Below, one piece after another: positions 1 to 5,397 of a stretch of 5,447 nt of DNA. This stretch comes from an uncultured Bacteroidales bacterium (GTDB lineage: Bacteria > Bacteroidota > Bacteroidia > Bacteroidales > Muribaculaceae), in NCBI GenBank assembly GCA_945828175.1, contig CALZQD010000132.1:1-5447 (forward strand), given 5' to 3'. How positions within the stretch are numbered: the first letter of the stretch is position 1; the number at the start of each line of letters is the position of its first letter. Below the pieces are notes generated by a model, which made no database searches, had not been told where the DNA came from, and saw only the letters and a list, made by a program, of their open reading frames with translations. The translations under genes and the position numbers were made by a program.

Positions 1-45
1 GATTCCTCTACGTCTCGTGGGCTCGGAGATGTGTATAAGAGACAG
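1..45 (+). other. Untrimmed Illumina Nextera i7 adapter (synthetic, not genomic)
   Basis: Bases 12-45 are identical to the Nextera read-2 transposase adapter and end in the 19-base mosaic end (27-45, finishing ATAAGAGACAG). Bases 4-11 (TCCTCTAC) fit an 8-base i7 index, which I recall as the N712 index in reverse complement. Bases 1-3 (GAT) fit the end of the P7 primer, which ends CGAGAT. The order P7 tail, index, adapter, insert is exactly that of a library molecule, so genomic sequence begins at about base 46. Read on the minus strand in the rpoB frame, the adapter stays open and adds the artefact peptide [11 protein letters not shown]. Confidence 0.97.
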
Positions 46-617
46 GCATACATGACATTATTGATGTCAGTGGCGAATTCAATCCATGAGCCCTTGAACG
101 GAATGATACGGGCCGAATAGAGCTTCGTGCCGTTGGCGTGGGTGCTCTGACCGAAGAACACGCCCGGCGAGCGGTGGAGCTGTGATACAACCACACGTTC
201 GGCGCCGTTTATGACGAAAGTGCCCTTATCGGTCATGTAAGGGATAGGGCCAAGATAGACGTTCTGTACCTCGGTAGCGAAGTCCTCGTGATCGGGGTCG
301 GTGCAATAGAGTTTGAGGCGGGCCTTGAGGGGAACGCTATAGGTCAGGCCGCGTTCGAGACACTCCTCGATAGTATATCTCGGGGGGTCGATATAATAGT
401 CGAGAAACTCGAGCACAAAGTTATTGCGCGTATCAGCAATAGGGAAGTTTTCAGCAAAAACTTTATAGAGTCCTTCATTATTACGTTTTTCGGGAGGAGT
501 GTCGAGCTGAAGAAAGTCTCTGAACGACTTCAGCTGCACCTCAAGAAAGTCGGGGTAAGGAAGCGGATTCTTTACCGAGGCAAAATTAATGCGGGGTTTT
601 TCTAAAGAAACTGACAT
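46..617 (-). CDS. rpoB: DNA-directed RNA polymerase subunit beta, N-terminal fragment
   Basis: This encodes the beta subunit of RNA polymerase, which with beta-prime forms the catalytic core and is the rifampicin target. Only about 190 residues are present, against roughly 1,270 in Bacteroidales. The protein starts [20 protein letters not shown] and contains the conserved block [19 protein letters not shown] (residues 137-155) and the segment [19 protein letters not shown] (163-181). These are typical of the N-terminal protrusion and lobe of bacterial RpoB. The rifampicin-binding region and the active site lie beyond the window. The fragment stops at residue 190-191 (NNVMYA) because the sequence turns into adapter at base 45. 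The frame stays open through the adapter to base 1, so there is no natural stop. The gene lies 104 bases downstream of rplL, behind a candidate attenuator. The start is the ATG at 615-617, with no Shine-Dalgarno sequence. Confidence 0.97.
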
Positions 618-659
618 CTATGAAACTGGTTAGTGGGAACTCAAAAGAAATTTAGACAC

Positions 660-698
660 AAAAAGGTTAAGAATCTCCCTGACGGGGACTCTTAACCT
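660..698 (-). terminator. Intrinsic terminator or attenuator between rplL and rpoB
   Basis: A perfect 9-bp stem pairs AGGTTAAGA (664-672) with TCTTAACCT (690-698). Inside it is a second 4-bp stem (676-679 with 685-688) closing a 5-base loop. On the minus-strand transcript the stem ends in CCU and is followed at once by UUUU (663-660), the form of a Rho-independent terminator. It lies 24 bases past the rplL stop and 43 bases before the rpoB start. Because rpoB is normally read through from the ribosomal-protein genes, partial termination (attenuation) is the likely role. E. coli also has an attenuator at this junction. The function here is inferred. Confidence 0.65.
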
Positions 699-721
699 AT
701 ATTCCTGATTAACAGGCTATA

Positions 722-1093
722 TTATTTAAGCTCAACTTCAGCGCCGTTTTCTTCGAGCTGTTTCTTGAGAGCTTCAGCGTCAGCTTTAGCAAGGCCTTCT
801 TTGATTACGCTGGGAGCGCCGTCAACGAGTTCCTTAGCTTCTTTAAGACCAAGACCGGTGAGTTCCTTAACGGCCTTGACAACCTGAAGTTTGTTAGCAC
901 CTGCTGCTTTGAGGACTACGTCGAACGAAGTTTTCTCTTCAGCAACGGGACCGGCAGCGGGACCGGCAGCAACAGCGACAGCTGCAGCAGCGGGCTCAAT
1001 GCCATATTCGTCTTTGAGGATTTGAGCAAGTTCGTTTACTTCTTTTACAGAGAGGTTAACAAGTTGTTCAGCAAAAGCTTTTAAATCTGCCAT
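722..1093 (-). CDS. rplL: 50S ribosomal protein L7/L12
   Basis: L7/L12 is the multicopy protein of the ribosomal stalk. It binds L10 as dimers and recruits and stimulates the translational GTPases EF-Tu, EF-G, IF2 and RF3. The 123-residue length is normal. Three parts are visible. The N-terminal dimerisation and L10-binding segment is residues 1-33 ([20 protein letters not shown] onward). The flexible hinge is an Ala/Gly/Pro-rich stretch at about 34-52. The globular factor-binding domain is 54-123, with the signature [20 protein letters not shown] (54-73) and the conserved [15 protein letters not shown] (80-94). The gene starts 38 bases after rplJ, the usual partner order, which fits co-transcription. 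The hairpin downstream of its stop could set how much transcription continues into rpoB, letting L7/L12 be made in excess of RNA polymerase. The start ATG lacks a Shine-Dalgarno sequence. Confidence 0.98.
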   Translation of the reverse strand: MADLKAFAEQLVNLSVKEVNELAQILKDEYGIEPAAAAVAVAAGPAAGPVAEEKTSFDVVLKAAGANKLQVVKAVKELTGLGLKEAKELVDGAPSVIKEGLAKADAEALKKQLEENGAEVELK

Positions 1094-1131
1094 TTTTGTA
1101 TAGTTTTATTTGATTATTGATTCGGATTGAA

Positions 1132-1656
1132 TTAGTCTTCTTTTTTTGAAAGTGTCTCGAGGATACCGTGGAGCTTGCTGCCACCAGAAGTAAGTGCAGA
1201 GATAACGTTCTTGGCAGGCGACTGAAGGAGTGCGACAACGTCTGCGATGAGTTCGTTCTTGCTCTTGATCGAAGCGAGAGCGTCGAGCTGGTCTGCACCG
1301 ACATAGATAGTCTCTTCGACATAAGCGGCCTTGAGAGCGGGTAGAGTGTCACCTTTCTTGACGAAGTCCTTCAGAAGCTTTGCGGGTGCATTGCCAACGT
1401 TGGTAAACATCAATGAGGTAGAGCCCTTCAGTGCGGGATAAAGCTCTGCATAGTCACCGTCGAGTGACTCGAGTGCTTTGTGAAGCAGTTTGTTCTTGAC
1501 GACCATCAGTTTGACGTCGGCTTCGAAACATTTGCGGCGGAGCTCGCTTGTCTTCTCTGCATTCAATCCGGCAGTTTCTACGAGATAGAAACCGCTGTAC
1601 GCACGAATCGTGTTTGCAATTTTATCAATTACTAAAGATTTATCTTCCTTTTTCAT
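1132..1656 (-). CDS. rplJ: 50S ribosomal protein L10
   Basis: L10 forms the base of the ribosomal stalk. Its N-terminal domain binds the L11-binding region of 23S rRNA, and its C-terminal helix carries the L7/L12 dimers. The product is 174 residues, within the usual range. It begins MKKEDKSLVIDKIANTIRAY and carries the conserved TSELRRKCFEADVKLMVVKN (36-55) typical of L10. The C-terminal part (about 140-174) includes ALLQSPAKNVISALTSGGSK and is expected to form the L7/L12-binding helix. The gap to rplA upstream is 19 bases and to rplL downstream 38 bases, so an operon is likely. In many bacteria the L10-L7/L12 complex represses its own mRNA through a leader upstream of rplJ. Here the gap is too short for such a leader unless it lies inside the end of rplA. 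Confidence 0.98.
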   Translation of the reverse strand: MKKEDKSLVIDKIANTIRAYSGFYLVETAGLNAEKTSELRRKCFEADVKLMVVKNKLLHKALESLDGDYAELYPALKGSTSLMFTNVGNAPAKLLKDFVKKGDTLPALKAAYVEETIYVGADQLDALASIKSKNELIADVVALLQSPAKNVISALTSGGSKLHGILETLSKKED

Positions 1657-1675
1657 TGTGTCTAAGTTTTAGGGT

Positions 1676-2371
1676 TTAAGCGTCAACCGACTTAGCGTCG
1701 ACCTTAACGCCGGGACTCATTGTGCTCGAAAGATAAATGCTCTTGATATAGGTGCCTTTGGCAGTGGCAGGTTTGAGTTTAATCAGAGTGTTGATAAACT
1801 CTTTGACGTTATCGCTCATCTGCTCGGGGCTGAAAGAGACTTTGCCGATCGACGAGTGAACGATGCCGTTCTTGTCGACTTTGAAGTCGATCTTACCTTT
1901 CTTAACTTCTTCTACAGCCTTGGCGACGTCCATAGTCACTGTGCCGCTCTTGGGGTTAGGCATCAGGCCACGGGGACCGAGGATACGGCCGAGGGCACCG
2001 ATTTTACCCATGATAGCGGGCTGAGTGATGATGACGTCTACATCAGTCCAACCTGTTTTGATTTTCTCGATATATTCTTCAAGGCCGACATAATCAGCGC
2101 CGGCTGCGGTAGCAGCGGCTACAGCGTCAGGATTGCAGAGAACGAGTACACGAACCTGCTTGCCTGTGCCGTGGGGCAGTGTGACGACACCACGGACCAT
2201 CTGGTTTGCCTTGCGGGGATCAACACCGAGACGCACATCAATGTCGAAAGAGGCGTCAAACTTAGCGTAGTTGACTTCTTTTACCTTTTCGACGGCCTCC
2301 GTTAAATTGTAAGACTTCCCGGCTTCAATTTTCGACAAGGCCAACTTTTGATTTTTTGTAAGCTTACTCAT
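1676..2371 (-). CDS. rplA: 50S ribosomal protein L1
   Basis: L1 forms the mobile L1 stalk of the large subunit, next to the E site, and helps release deacylated tRNA. In many bacteria it is also a translational repressor of the L11-L1 mRNA. The protein is 231 residues, the normal length. The L1 family signature is clear at about residues 120-146, including [20 protein letters not shown] (121-140) followed by KSGTVT. By homology, domain I is made of the two ends (about 1-67 and 160-231) and domain II is the middle. The rRNA-contacting N-terminal segment [20 protein letters not shown] (38-57) is intact. It lies 15 bases after rplK. The ATG at 2369-2371 is preceded by an A-rich leader without a Shine-Dalgarno sequence. 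Confidence 0.98.
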   Translation of the reverse strand: MSKLTKNQKLALSKIEAGKSYNLTEAVEKVKEVNYAKFDASFDIDVRLGVDPRKANQMVRGVVTLPHGTGKQVRVLVLCNPDAVAAATAAGADYVGLEEYIEKIKTGWTDVDVIITQPAIMGKIGALGRILGPRGLMPNPKSGTVTMDVAKAVEEVKKGKIDFKVDKNGIVHSSIGKVSFSPEQMSDNVKEFINTLIKLKPATAKGTYIKSIYLSSTMSPGVKVDAKSVDA

Positions 2372-2386
2372 TTCAATTGAAGTTTA

Positions 2387-2830
2387 TTAGTTATTACCGG
2401 GGAACTCCCCTTTAACGGTTATACCCATGCTTCGTGCCGTACCTGCGACGAGTCTCATGGCCGATTCGATCGTGAAACAGTTGAGGTCGGGCATTTTGTC
2501 AGCGGCAATAGTCTTGACCTGTTCCCAGGTGAGCTCGGCGACCTTGGTGCGGTTAGGCTCTTTCGAACCCGACTTGATCTTGGCTGCCTCTTTGAGCTGA
2601 ATTGCCACAGGCGGGGTTTTTACAACAAAGTCGAAAGATTTGTCGGTGTAATAGGTAATTACAACCGGGAGAACTTTACCGGCTTTGTCCTGAGTGCGGG
2701 CATTGAATTGCTTGCAAAACTCCATGATGTTGATACCCTTAGAACCCAGGGCGGGACCTACGGGAGGCGAGGGGTTTGCAGCCCCTCCTTTAATCTGCAA
2801 TTTGATCTGTCCAGCAATTTCCTTTGCCAT
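2387..2830 (-). CDS. rplK: 50S ribosomal protein L11
   Basis: L11 binds the GTPase-associated region of 23S rRNA at the stalk base. There it contacts elongation factors and is needed for RelA activation in species that have it. The product is 147 residues, close to the usual 140-145. The N-terminal domain holds the proline-rich segment [20 protein letters not shown] (18-37), which forms the hinge and thiostrepton-contact surface in the family. The C-terminal rRNA-binding domain (about 75-147) ends in the conserved motif [20 protein letters not shown] (105-124). It is separated from nusG by 70 bases, the largest gap among secE, nusG and rplKAJL. That gap is AT-rich, includes a U6 run on the transcript, and is where an L1-controlled leader would be expected. 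The start [20 protein letters not shown] is the canonical one. Confidence 0.98.
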   Translation of the reverse strand: MAKEIAGQIKLQIKGGAANPSPPVGPALGSKGINIMEFCKQFNARTQDKAGKVLPVVITYYTDKSFDFVVKTPPVAIQLKEAAKIKSGSKEPNRTKVAELTWEQVKTIAADKMPDLNCFTIESAMRLVAGTARSMGITVKGEFPGNN

Positions 2831-2856
2831 TGTGTAAAAACTTTATTTATTAATAT

Positions 2857-2893
2857 AAAAAAGTGCGTTCATCAATCAGACGTTCGTAACCAC
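2857..2893 (-). promoter_or_regulatory. Weak hairpin with U-run in the rplK leader
   Basis: On the minus transcript GUGGUU (2893-2888) can pair with AAC-G-CAC (2869-2863) as 6 bp with one bulged G. The loop is about 18 bases, and six U residues follow directly (2862-2857). An alternative pairing, GCGU with ACGC (2895-2892 with 2868-2865), uses overlapping bases. The stem is weak, so this may not be a terminator. The position, just before rplK-rplA, is where bacterial L1 proteins bind to repress translation. An L1 site is therefore possible, but I cannot match it securely to the known L1 motif. Confidence 0.25.
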
Positions 2894-2900
2894 GCTTGAC

Positions 2901-3452
2901 TCACTCACGCTCTACTTGCGAATTGTCGAGCTCCAGCGGAGTCTTGCGACCGAAAATCTTTACCATGACCTTGAGCTTCTTCTTTTCGCGGTTGACCTCT
3001 TCGATAACGCCCGAGAAGCCGTTGAACGGACCCTCGTTGACCTTGACGGTCTCGCCGACGATATAATCGTTGACGTCGTTCTCGGTGGGATCGATAAATG
3101 CATCGGCTGTGCCAAGCATGCGCATAACCTCGCTCTGACGGAGACGTTCGGGCTTGCTGCCCTTCTCGCGGCCGCGGAGGAAGTCGATGACGTTGGTCGT
3201 GTTGGTCAGCTCATGTATCACTTCACCCGTGAGATCAGCCTCTATAAAGACGTAACCGGAATAAAGGTTGCGTTCTTTCACTACCTTTTTTCCATTACGG
3301 ACAGTCAGAACTTTTTCGGTTGGAATCAATACTTGAAAGACGAAATTGCCAAGGTCGGTGTTTTTGATTGATGCATCAAGAACTTCCTTGACCTTAGCCT
3401 CCTTGCCTGATATGGCACGCAGAACGTACCAGCCTCTTTTAGATTCAGTCAT
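2901..3452 (-). CDS. nusG: Transcription termination/antitermination factor NusG
   Basis: NusG binds the clamp of elongating RNA polymerase through its N-terminal domain. Its KOW domain contacts partners such as Rho or ribosomal protein S10, linking transcription to termination and translation. The protein is 183 residues, a normal size. The NGN domain is at about 1-115, with RGWYVLRAISGKEAKVKEVL (6-25) and the conserved LYSGYVFIEADL (63-74). The KOW domain is at about 127-183, with VGETVKVNEGPFNGFSGVIE (132-151), including the invariant Gly of the KOW motif, and a typical ending LDNSQVERE. No extra domain is inserted, so this is the housekeeping NusG and not a specialised paralogue of the RfaH or UpxY kind, which usually sits at capsule loci. 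It follows secE by 23 bases. Confidence 0.98.
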   Translation of the reverse strand: MTESKRGWYVLRAISGKEAKVKEVLDASIKNTDLGNFVFQVLIPTEKVLTVRNGKKVVKERNLYSGYVFIEADLTGEVIHELTNTTNVIDFLRGREKGSKPERLRQSEVMRMLGTADAFIDPTENDVNDYIVGETVKVNEGPFNGFSGVIEEVNREKKKLKVMVKIFGRKTPLELDNSQVERE

Positions 3453-3475
3453 TGATGTTAACCAATTAAGTTTGA

Positions 3476-3670
3476 TTAGAAGCTATAAATAAAGTGCATG
3501 AGATTGTCGACAATCTGATCCATCACAAAGATTACCAGAGCGATAATGACGGAAGCTATCATAACGATAATCGCTGATTTGATCAGTTGTTTCTTTGTCG
3601 GCCAAGAAGTCTTATAACGGAGTTCGTCGTAAGACTCTTCTATATTCGTAAGCAGTTTTAATTTCTTCAT
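3476..3670 (-). CDS. secE: Preprotein translocase subunit SecE
   Basis: SecE is the small essential subunit that clamps the SecY channel in the inner membrane. The product is 64 residues, typical of the short single-span SecE form. The N-terminal part carries the conserved amphipathic segment ending ELRYKTSWPTKKQL (16-29), with the Trp-Pro pair at 23-24. One hydrophobic membrane span follows at about 31-50 (from KSAIIVMIASVIIALVIFVM), then a short tail. I chose the ATG at 3668-3670. The frame stays open further upstream to an ATG at 3713-3715, but those 15 extra codons would lie inside the tRNA-Trp gene and do not resemble SecE. The start is only 15 bases from the tRNA 3' end. The preceding bases AATTACA have an A at -3, as in several other genes here. 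Confidence 0.95.
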   Translation of the reverse strand: MKKLKLLTNIEESYDELRYKTSWPTKKQLIKSAIIVMIASVIIALVIFVMDQIVDNLMHFIYSF

Positions 3671-3685
3671 TGTAATTCTTTTTAG

Positions 3686-3758
3686 CACGGGACGAGAGAC
3701 TCGAACTCCCGACACTCGGTTTTGGAGACCGATGCTCTACCAACTGAGCTAGTCCCGT
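3686..3758 (-). tRNA. tRNA-Trp (anticodon CCA)
   Basis: The 73-base minus-strand sequence folds as a standard cloverleaf. The acceptor stem is ACGGGAC/GTCCCGT with discriminator G73, as expected for tRNA-Trp. The D arm is GCTC/GAGC with loop AGTTGGTA. The anticodon stem is TCGGT/ACCGA with loop CTCCAAA, giving anticodon CCA. The T arm is GGGAG/CTCTC with one G-U pair and loop TTCGAGT. The 3' CCA is not encoded. It lies between tuf and secE, a placement also found in other bacteria such as Chlamydia. It is 5 bases after the U-run of the tuf terminator-like hairpin. Confidence 0.98.
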
Positions 3759-3763
3759 ATTTT

Positions 3764-3811
3764 AAAAAGACTGCCGGCCTATCACCTCATCGGCTCGCGG
3801 CCGACAGTCTT
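3764..3811 (-). terminator. Strong terminator-like hairpin after tuf
   Basis: On the minus transcript AAGACUGUCGGCC (3811-3799) pairs with GGCCGGCAGUCUU (3779-3767) as a continuous 13-bp stem. The stem contains one U-G wobble (3804 with 3774) and closes a 19-base loop. The run UUUUU (3768-3764) follows, its first two U belonging to the stem. The wobble pairs only in minus-strand RNA; on the plus strand it would be an A/C mismatch, so the structure belongs to the tuf transcript. It begins 21 bases after the tuf stop codon. A competing 5-bp hairpin (UCGGC 3804-3800 with GCCGA 3794-3790) could disrupt the terminator stem. Confidence 0.85.
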
Positions 3812-3832
3812 GTAGGTTATCTCGTAGTGAGA

Positions 3833-5017
3833 TTAGTCGAGGATCTCGGTGATCTGGCCCGAACCTACTGTGCGGCCACCTTCACGGATAGCGAAGCGGA
3901 GGCCCTGATCGCAGGCAACCGGGTTGATGAGCTCGACGTTGATCTCAACGTGGTCACCGGGCATTACCATTTCTACACCTTCGGGAAGAGTGATCTCACC
4001 GGTTACGTCAAGTGTACGGATGTAGAACTGGGGACGATAGTGGTTGTGGAACGGAGTGTGACGGCCGCCTTCTTCTTTCTTCAGGATATAAACCGAAGCT
4101 TTGAATTTGCTGTGGGGCTTAACAACACCCGGGTGGCAGATTACCATACCACGCTTGATGTCTTTCTTGTCGATACCGCGGAGGAGAAGACCAACGTTAT
4201 CACCGGCTTCGCCCTGATCAAGAAGTTTGCGGAACATCTCGACACCTGTAACTGTCGACTTCATGTCTGCGCCGAGGCCCATAATCTGGACTTCATCACC
4301 GACTTTCACGACACCAGTCTCGATACGGCCGGTAGCAACAGTACCACGACCTGTGATTGAGAAGACGTCTTCGACAGGCATAAGGAAGGGTTTGTCGACG
4401 TCGCGGGGAGGCAGGGGAATCCATGTATCAACTGCGTCCATGAGCTCCATAACTTTAGCTTCCCATTCGGGTTCGCCGTTGAGGGCGCCGAGGGCAGAGC
4501 CGCGGATGATAGGAGTTTCGTCGCCGTCGTATTCGTAAGCTGAAAGAAGTTCGCGCATTTCCATTTCGACGAGTTCGAGCATCTCTTCGTCGTCAACCAT
4601 GTCGCACTTGTTGAGGAACACAACGATACGGGGAACGTTCACCTGACGGGCGAGAAGGATGTGCTCGCGAGTCTGGGGCATGGGACCGTCAGTTGCAGCG
4701 ACTACGATGATAGCACCGTCCATCTGAGCAGCACCTGTTACCATGTTCTTCACATAGTCAGCGTGACCCGGGCAGTCAACGTGTGCATAGTGGCGGTTCT
4801 TTGTCTCGTATTCAACGTGAGCGGTGTTGATTGTGATACCACGCTCTTTTTCCTCGGGTGCGTTGTCAATCTGATCGAATGACTTAACCTCAGAAAGACC
4901 TGCTTTGGCGAGCACTGTTGTGATAGCAGCGGTCAGAGTAGTCTTACCGTGGTCAACGTGACCGATAGTACCGATGTTAACATGCGGTTTGGTTCTTTCG
5001 AATTTCTCTTTAGCCAT
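3833..5017 (-). CDS. tuf: Elongation factor Tu
   Basis: EF-Tu is the GTPase that brings aminoacyl-tRNA to the ribosomal A site. The product is 394 residues, full length, and all GTPase motifs are present. These are the P-loop GHVDHGKT (19-26), the switch I motif RGITIN (59-64), DCPGH (81-85) with the catalytic His85, NKCD (136-139) for guanine recognition, and SAL (174-176). The beta-barrel domains II and III follow, with [12 protein letters not shown] and [21 protein letters not shown] visible. I chose the ATG at 5015-5017, giving the canonical [20 protein letters not shown]. The frame extends 14 codons upstream to 5059, but those residues ([14 protein letters not shown]) are not part of the family. 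The gene sits between tRNA-Thr(GGU) and tRNA-Trp, the tufB-type location. Its 96-base leader holds a hairpin and a possible promoter, and a terminator-like hairpin follows. Confidence 0.99.
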   Translation of the reverse strand: MAKEKFERTKPHVNIGTIGHVDHGKTTLTAAITTVLAKAGLSEVKSFDQIDNAPEEKERGITINTAHVEYETKNRHYAHVDCPGHADYVKNMVTGAAQMDGAIIVVAATDGPMPQTREHILLARQVNVPRIVVFLNKCDMVDDEEMLELVEMEMRELLSAYEYDGDETPIIRGSALGALNGEPEWEAKVMELMDAVDTWIPLPPRDVDKPFLMPVEDVFSITGRGTVATGRIETGVVKVGDEVQIMGLGADMKSTVTGVEMFRKLLDQGEAGDNVGLLLRGIDKKDIKRGMVICHPGVVKPHSKFKASVYILKKEEGGRHTPFHNHYRPQFYIRTLDVTGEITLPEGVEMVMPGDHVEINVELINPVACDQGLRFAIREGGRTVGSGQITEILD

Positions 5018-5062
5018 AACTTTGCTATTATTTTTGATTAAATGATTAATTCTTAACAAGAC

Positions 5063-5093
5063 GCCACGATAATGAAAAGGGCATTATCGGGGC
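5063..5093 (-). promoter_or_regulatory. Stable hairpin in the tuf 5' leader
   Basis: An 8-bp perfect stem, CGATAATG/CATTATCG (5089-5082 with 5074-5067 on the minus transcript), closes a 7-base loop CCCTTTT. After a single C/U mismatch (5090, 5066) it is extended by GCC/GGC (5093-5091 with 5065-5063). No U-run follows, so it is unlikely to be an intrinsic terminator. It lies between tRNA-Thr and the tuf start. It may guide RNA processing, stabilise the tuf mRNA 5' end or take part in control; these roles are inferred. Confidence 0.6.
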
Positions 5094-5099
5094 TGTCAA

Positions 5100-5107
5100 C
5101 AAAACTA
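5100..5107 (-). promoter_or_regulatory. Possible Bacteroides-type -7 promoter element for tuf
   Basis: The minus-strand sequence TAGTTTTG matches the Bacteroides -7 consensus TAnnTTTG exactly. It lies just after tRNA-Thr(GGU), in the tRNA-tuf gap. I see no TTTG at the expected -33 distance, which would fall inside the T arm of the tRNA. Support therefore rests on one short element in an AT-rich stretch. If real, transcripts would start near the base of the leader hairpin. Confidence 0.3.
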
Positions 5108-5113
5108 AATAAG

Positions 5114-5185
<72 letters not shown>

Positions 5186-5197
5186 ATGATTTGATTG

Positions 5198-5270
5198 AGC
5201 GGAAGACGAGGCTCAAACTCGCGACCCTCAGCTTGGAAGGCTGATGCTCTATCAACTGAGCTACTTCCGC
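5198..5270 (-). tRNA. tRNA-Gly (anticodon TCC)
   Basis: The 73-base minus-strand sequence folds fully. The acceptor is GCGGAAG/CTTCCGC with T73. The D arm is GCTC/GAGC with loop AGTTGATA. The anticodon stem is TCAGC/GCTGA with loop CTTCCAA, giving anticodon TCC, which reads GGA and GGG. The T arm is GCGAG/CTCGT with loop TTTGAGC. Two normally invariant bases differ, A19 in place of G19 and T56 in place of C56. Together they keep the elbow pair as A19-U56. The 3' CCA is not encoded. It corresponds to glyT in the E. coli tufB cluster and lies 12 bases from the next tRNA. Confidence 0.96.
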
Positions 5271-5280
5271 GTGGGAATTG

Positions 5281-5363
5281 TGGGCGAAGATGGATTCGAA
5301 CCACCGAAGGTATAAACCAGCAGATTTACAGTCTGCCCCATTTGGCCACTCTGGTATTCGCCC
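5281..5363 (-). tRNA. tRNA-Tyr (anticodon GTA)
   Basis: This 83-base class II tRNA has acceptor stem GGGCGAA/TTCGCCC with discriminator A73. The anticodon stem is GCAGA/TCTGC with loop CTGTAAA, giving anticodon GTA. A long variable arm, TGGTTTATACCTTC, forms a 3-bp stem, as expected for bacterial tRNA-Tyr. The T arm is GGTGG/CCATC with loop TTCGAAT. The 3' CCA is not encoded. It corresponds to tyrU in the E. coli tufB cluster. Confidence 0.97.
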
Positions 5364-5368
5364 TTAAC

Positions 5369-5384
5369 AATAGCAAAAGCTATC
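5369..5384 (-). promoter_or_regulatory. Small hairpin between tRNA-Thr(UGU) and tRNA-Tyr
   Basis: On the minus transcript GAUAGC (5384-5379) pairs with GCUAUU (5374-5369) around a UUUU loop, giving 6 bp with a terminal G-U pair. No U-run follows. It fills much of the 34-base spacer and may mark a processing point in the tRNA precursor. Such a short stem could also arise by chance. Confidence 0.35.
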
Positions 5385-5397
5385 TTTTTCCAATTTG

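Noticed and set aside
8..196. Minus-strand reading frame of 62 codons at the window start
   Set aside because: It is out of frame with rpoB and ends in the adapter translation [10 protein letters not shown], so it is an artefact.
288..605. Plus-strand open frame of 105 codons opposite rpoB
   Set aside because: It is antisense to the conserved RpoB N-terminus, which is certain from its protein sequence.
1068..1352. Minus-strand frame of 94 codons overlapping rplJ and rplL
   Set aside because: It is a Ser/Arg/Leu-rich alternative frame of two confident genes, with no family likeness.
1856..2305. Plus-strand open frame of 149 codons opposite rplA
   Set aside because: It lies wholly within a certain ribosomal protein gene on the other strand and shows no domain or separate leader.
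2372..2381. Perfect palindrome TTCAATTGAA touching the rplA start codon
   Set aside because: It is short, AT-rich and has no loop, so chance is a sufficient explanation.
2916..3371. Plus-strand open frame of 151 codons opposite nusG
   Set aside because: It is a mirror frame of nusG with no recognisable protein features.
3671..3715. Longer secE start adding 15 residues
   Set aside because: The extra codons lie mostly inside tRNA-Trp, and SecE homology begins at MKKLKLLTN.
3722..4360. Plus-strand open frame of 212 codons opposite tuf
   Set aside because: It is antisense to the conserved EF-Tu coding sequence, starts inside tRNA-Trp and resembles no family. Biased codon use in tuf explains the lack of stops.
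5018..5059. Longer tuf start adding 14 residues
   Set aside because: EF-Tu begins [14 protein letters not shown] in this group; the extra residues come from the AT-rich leader.
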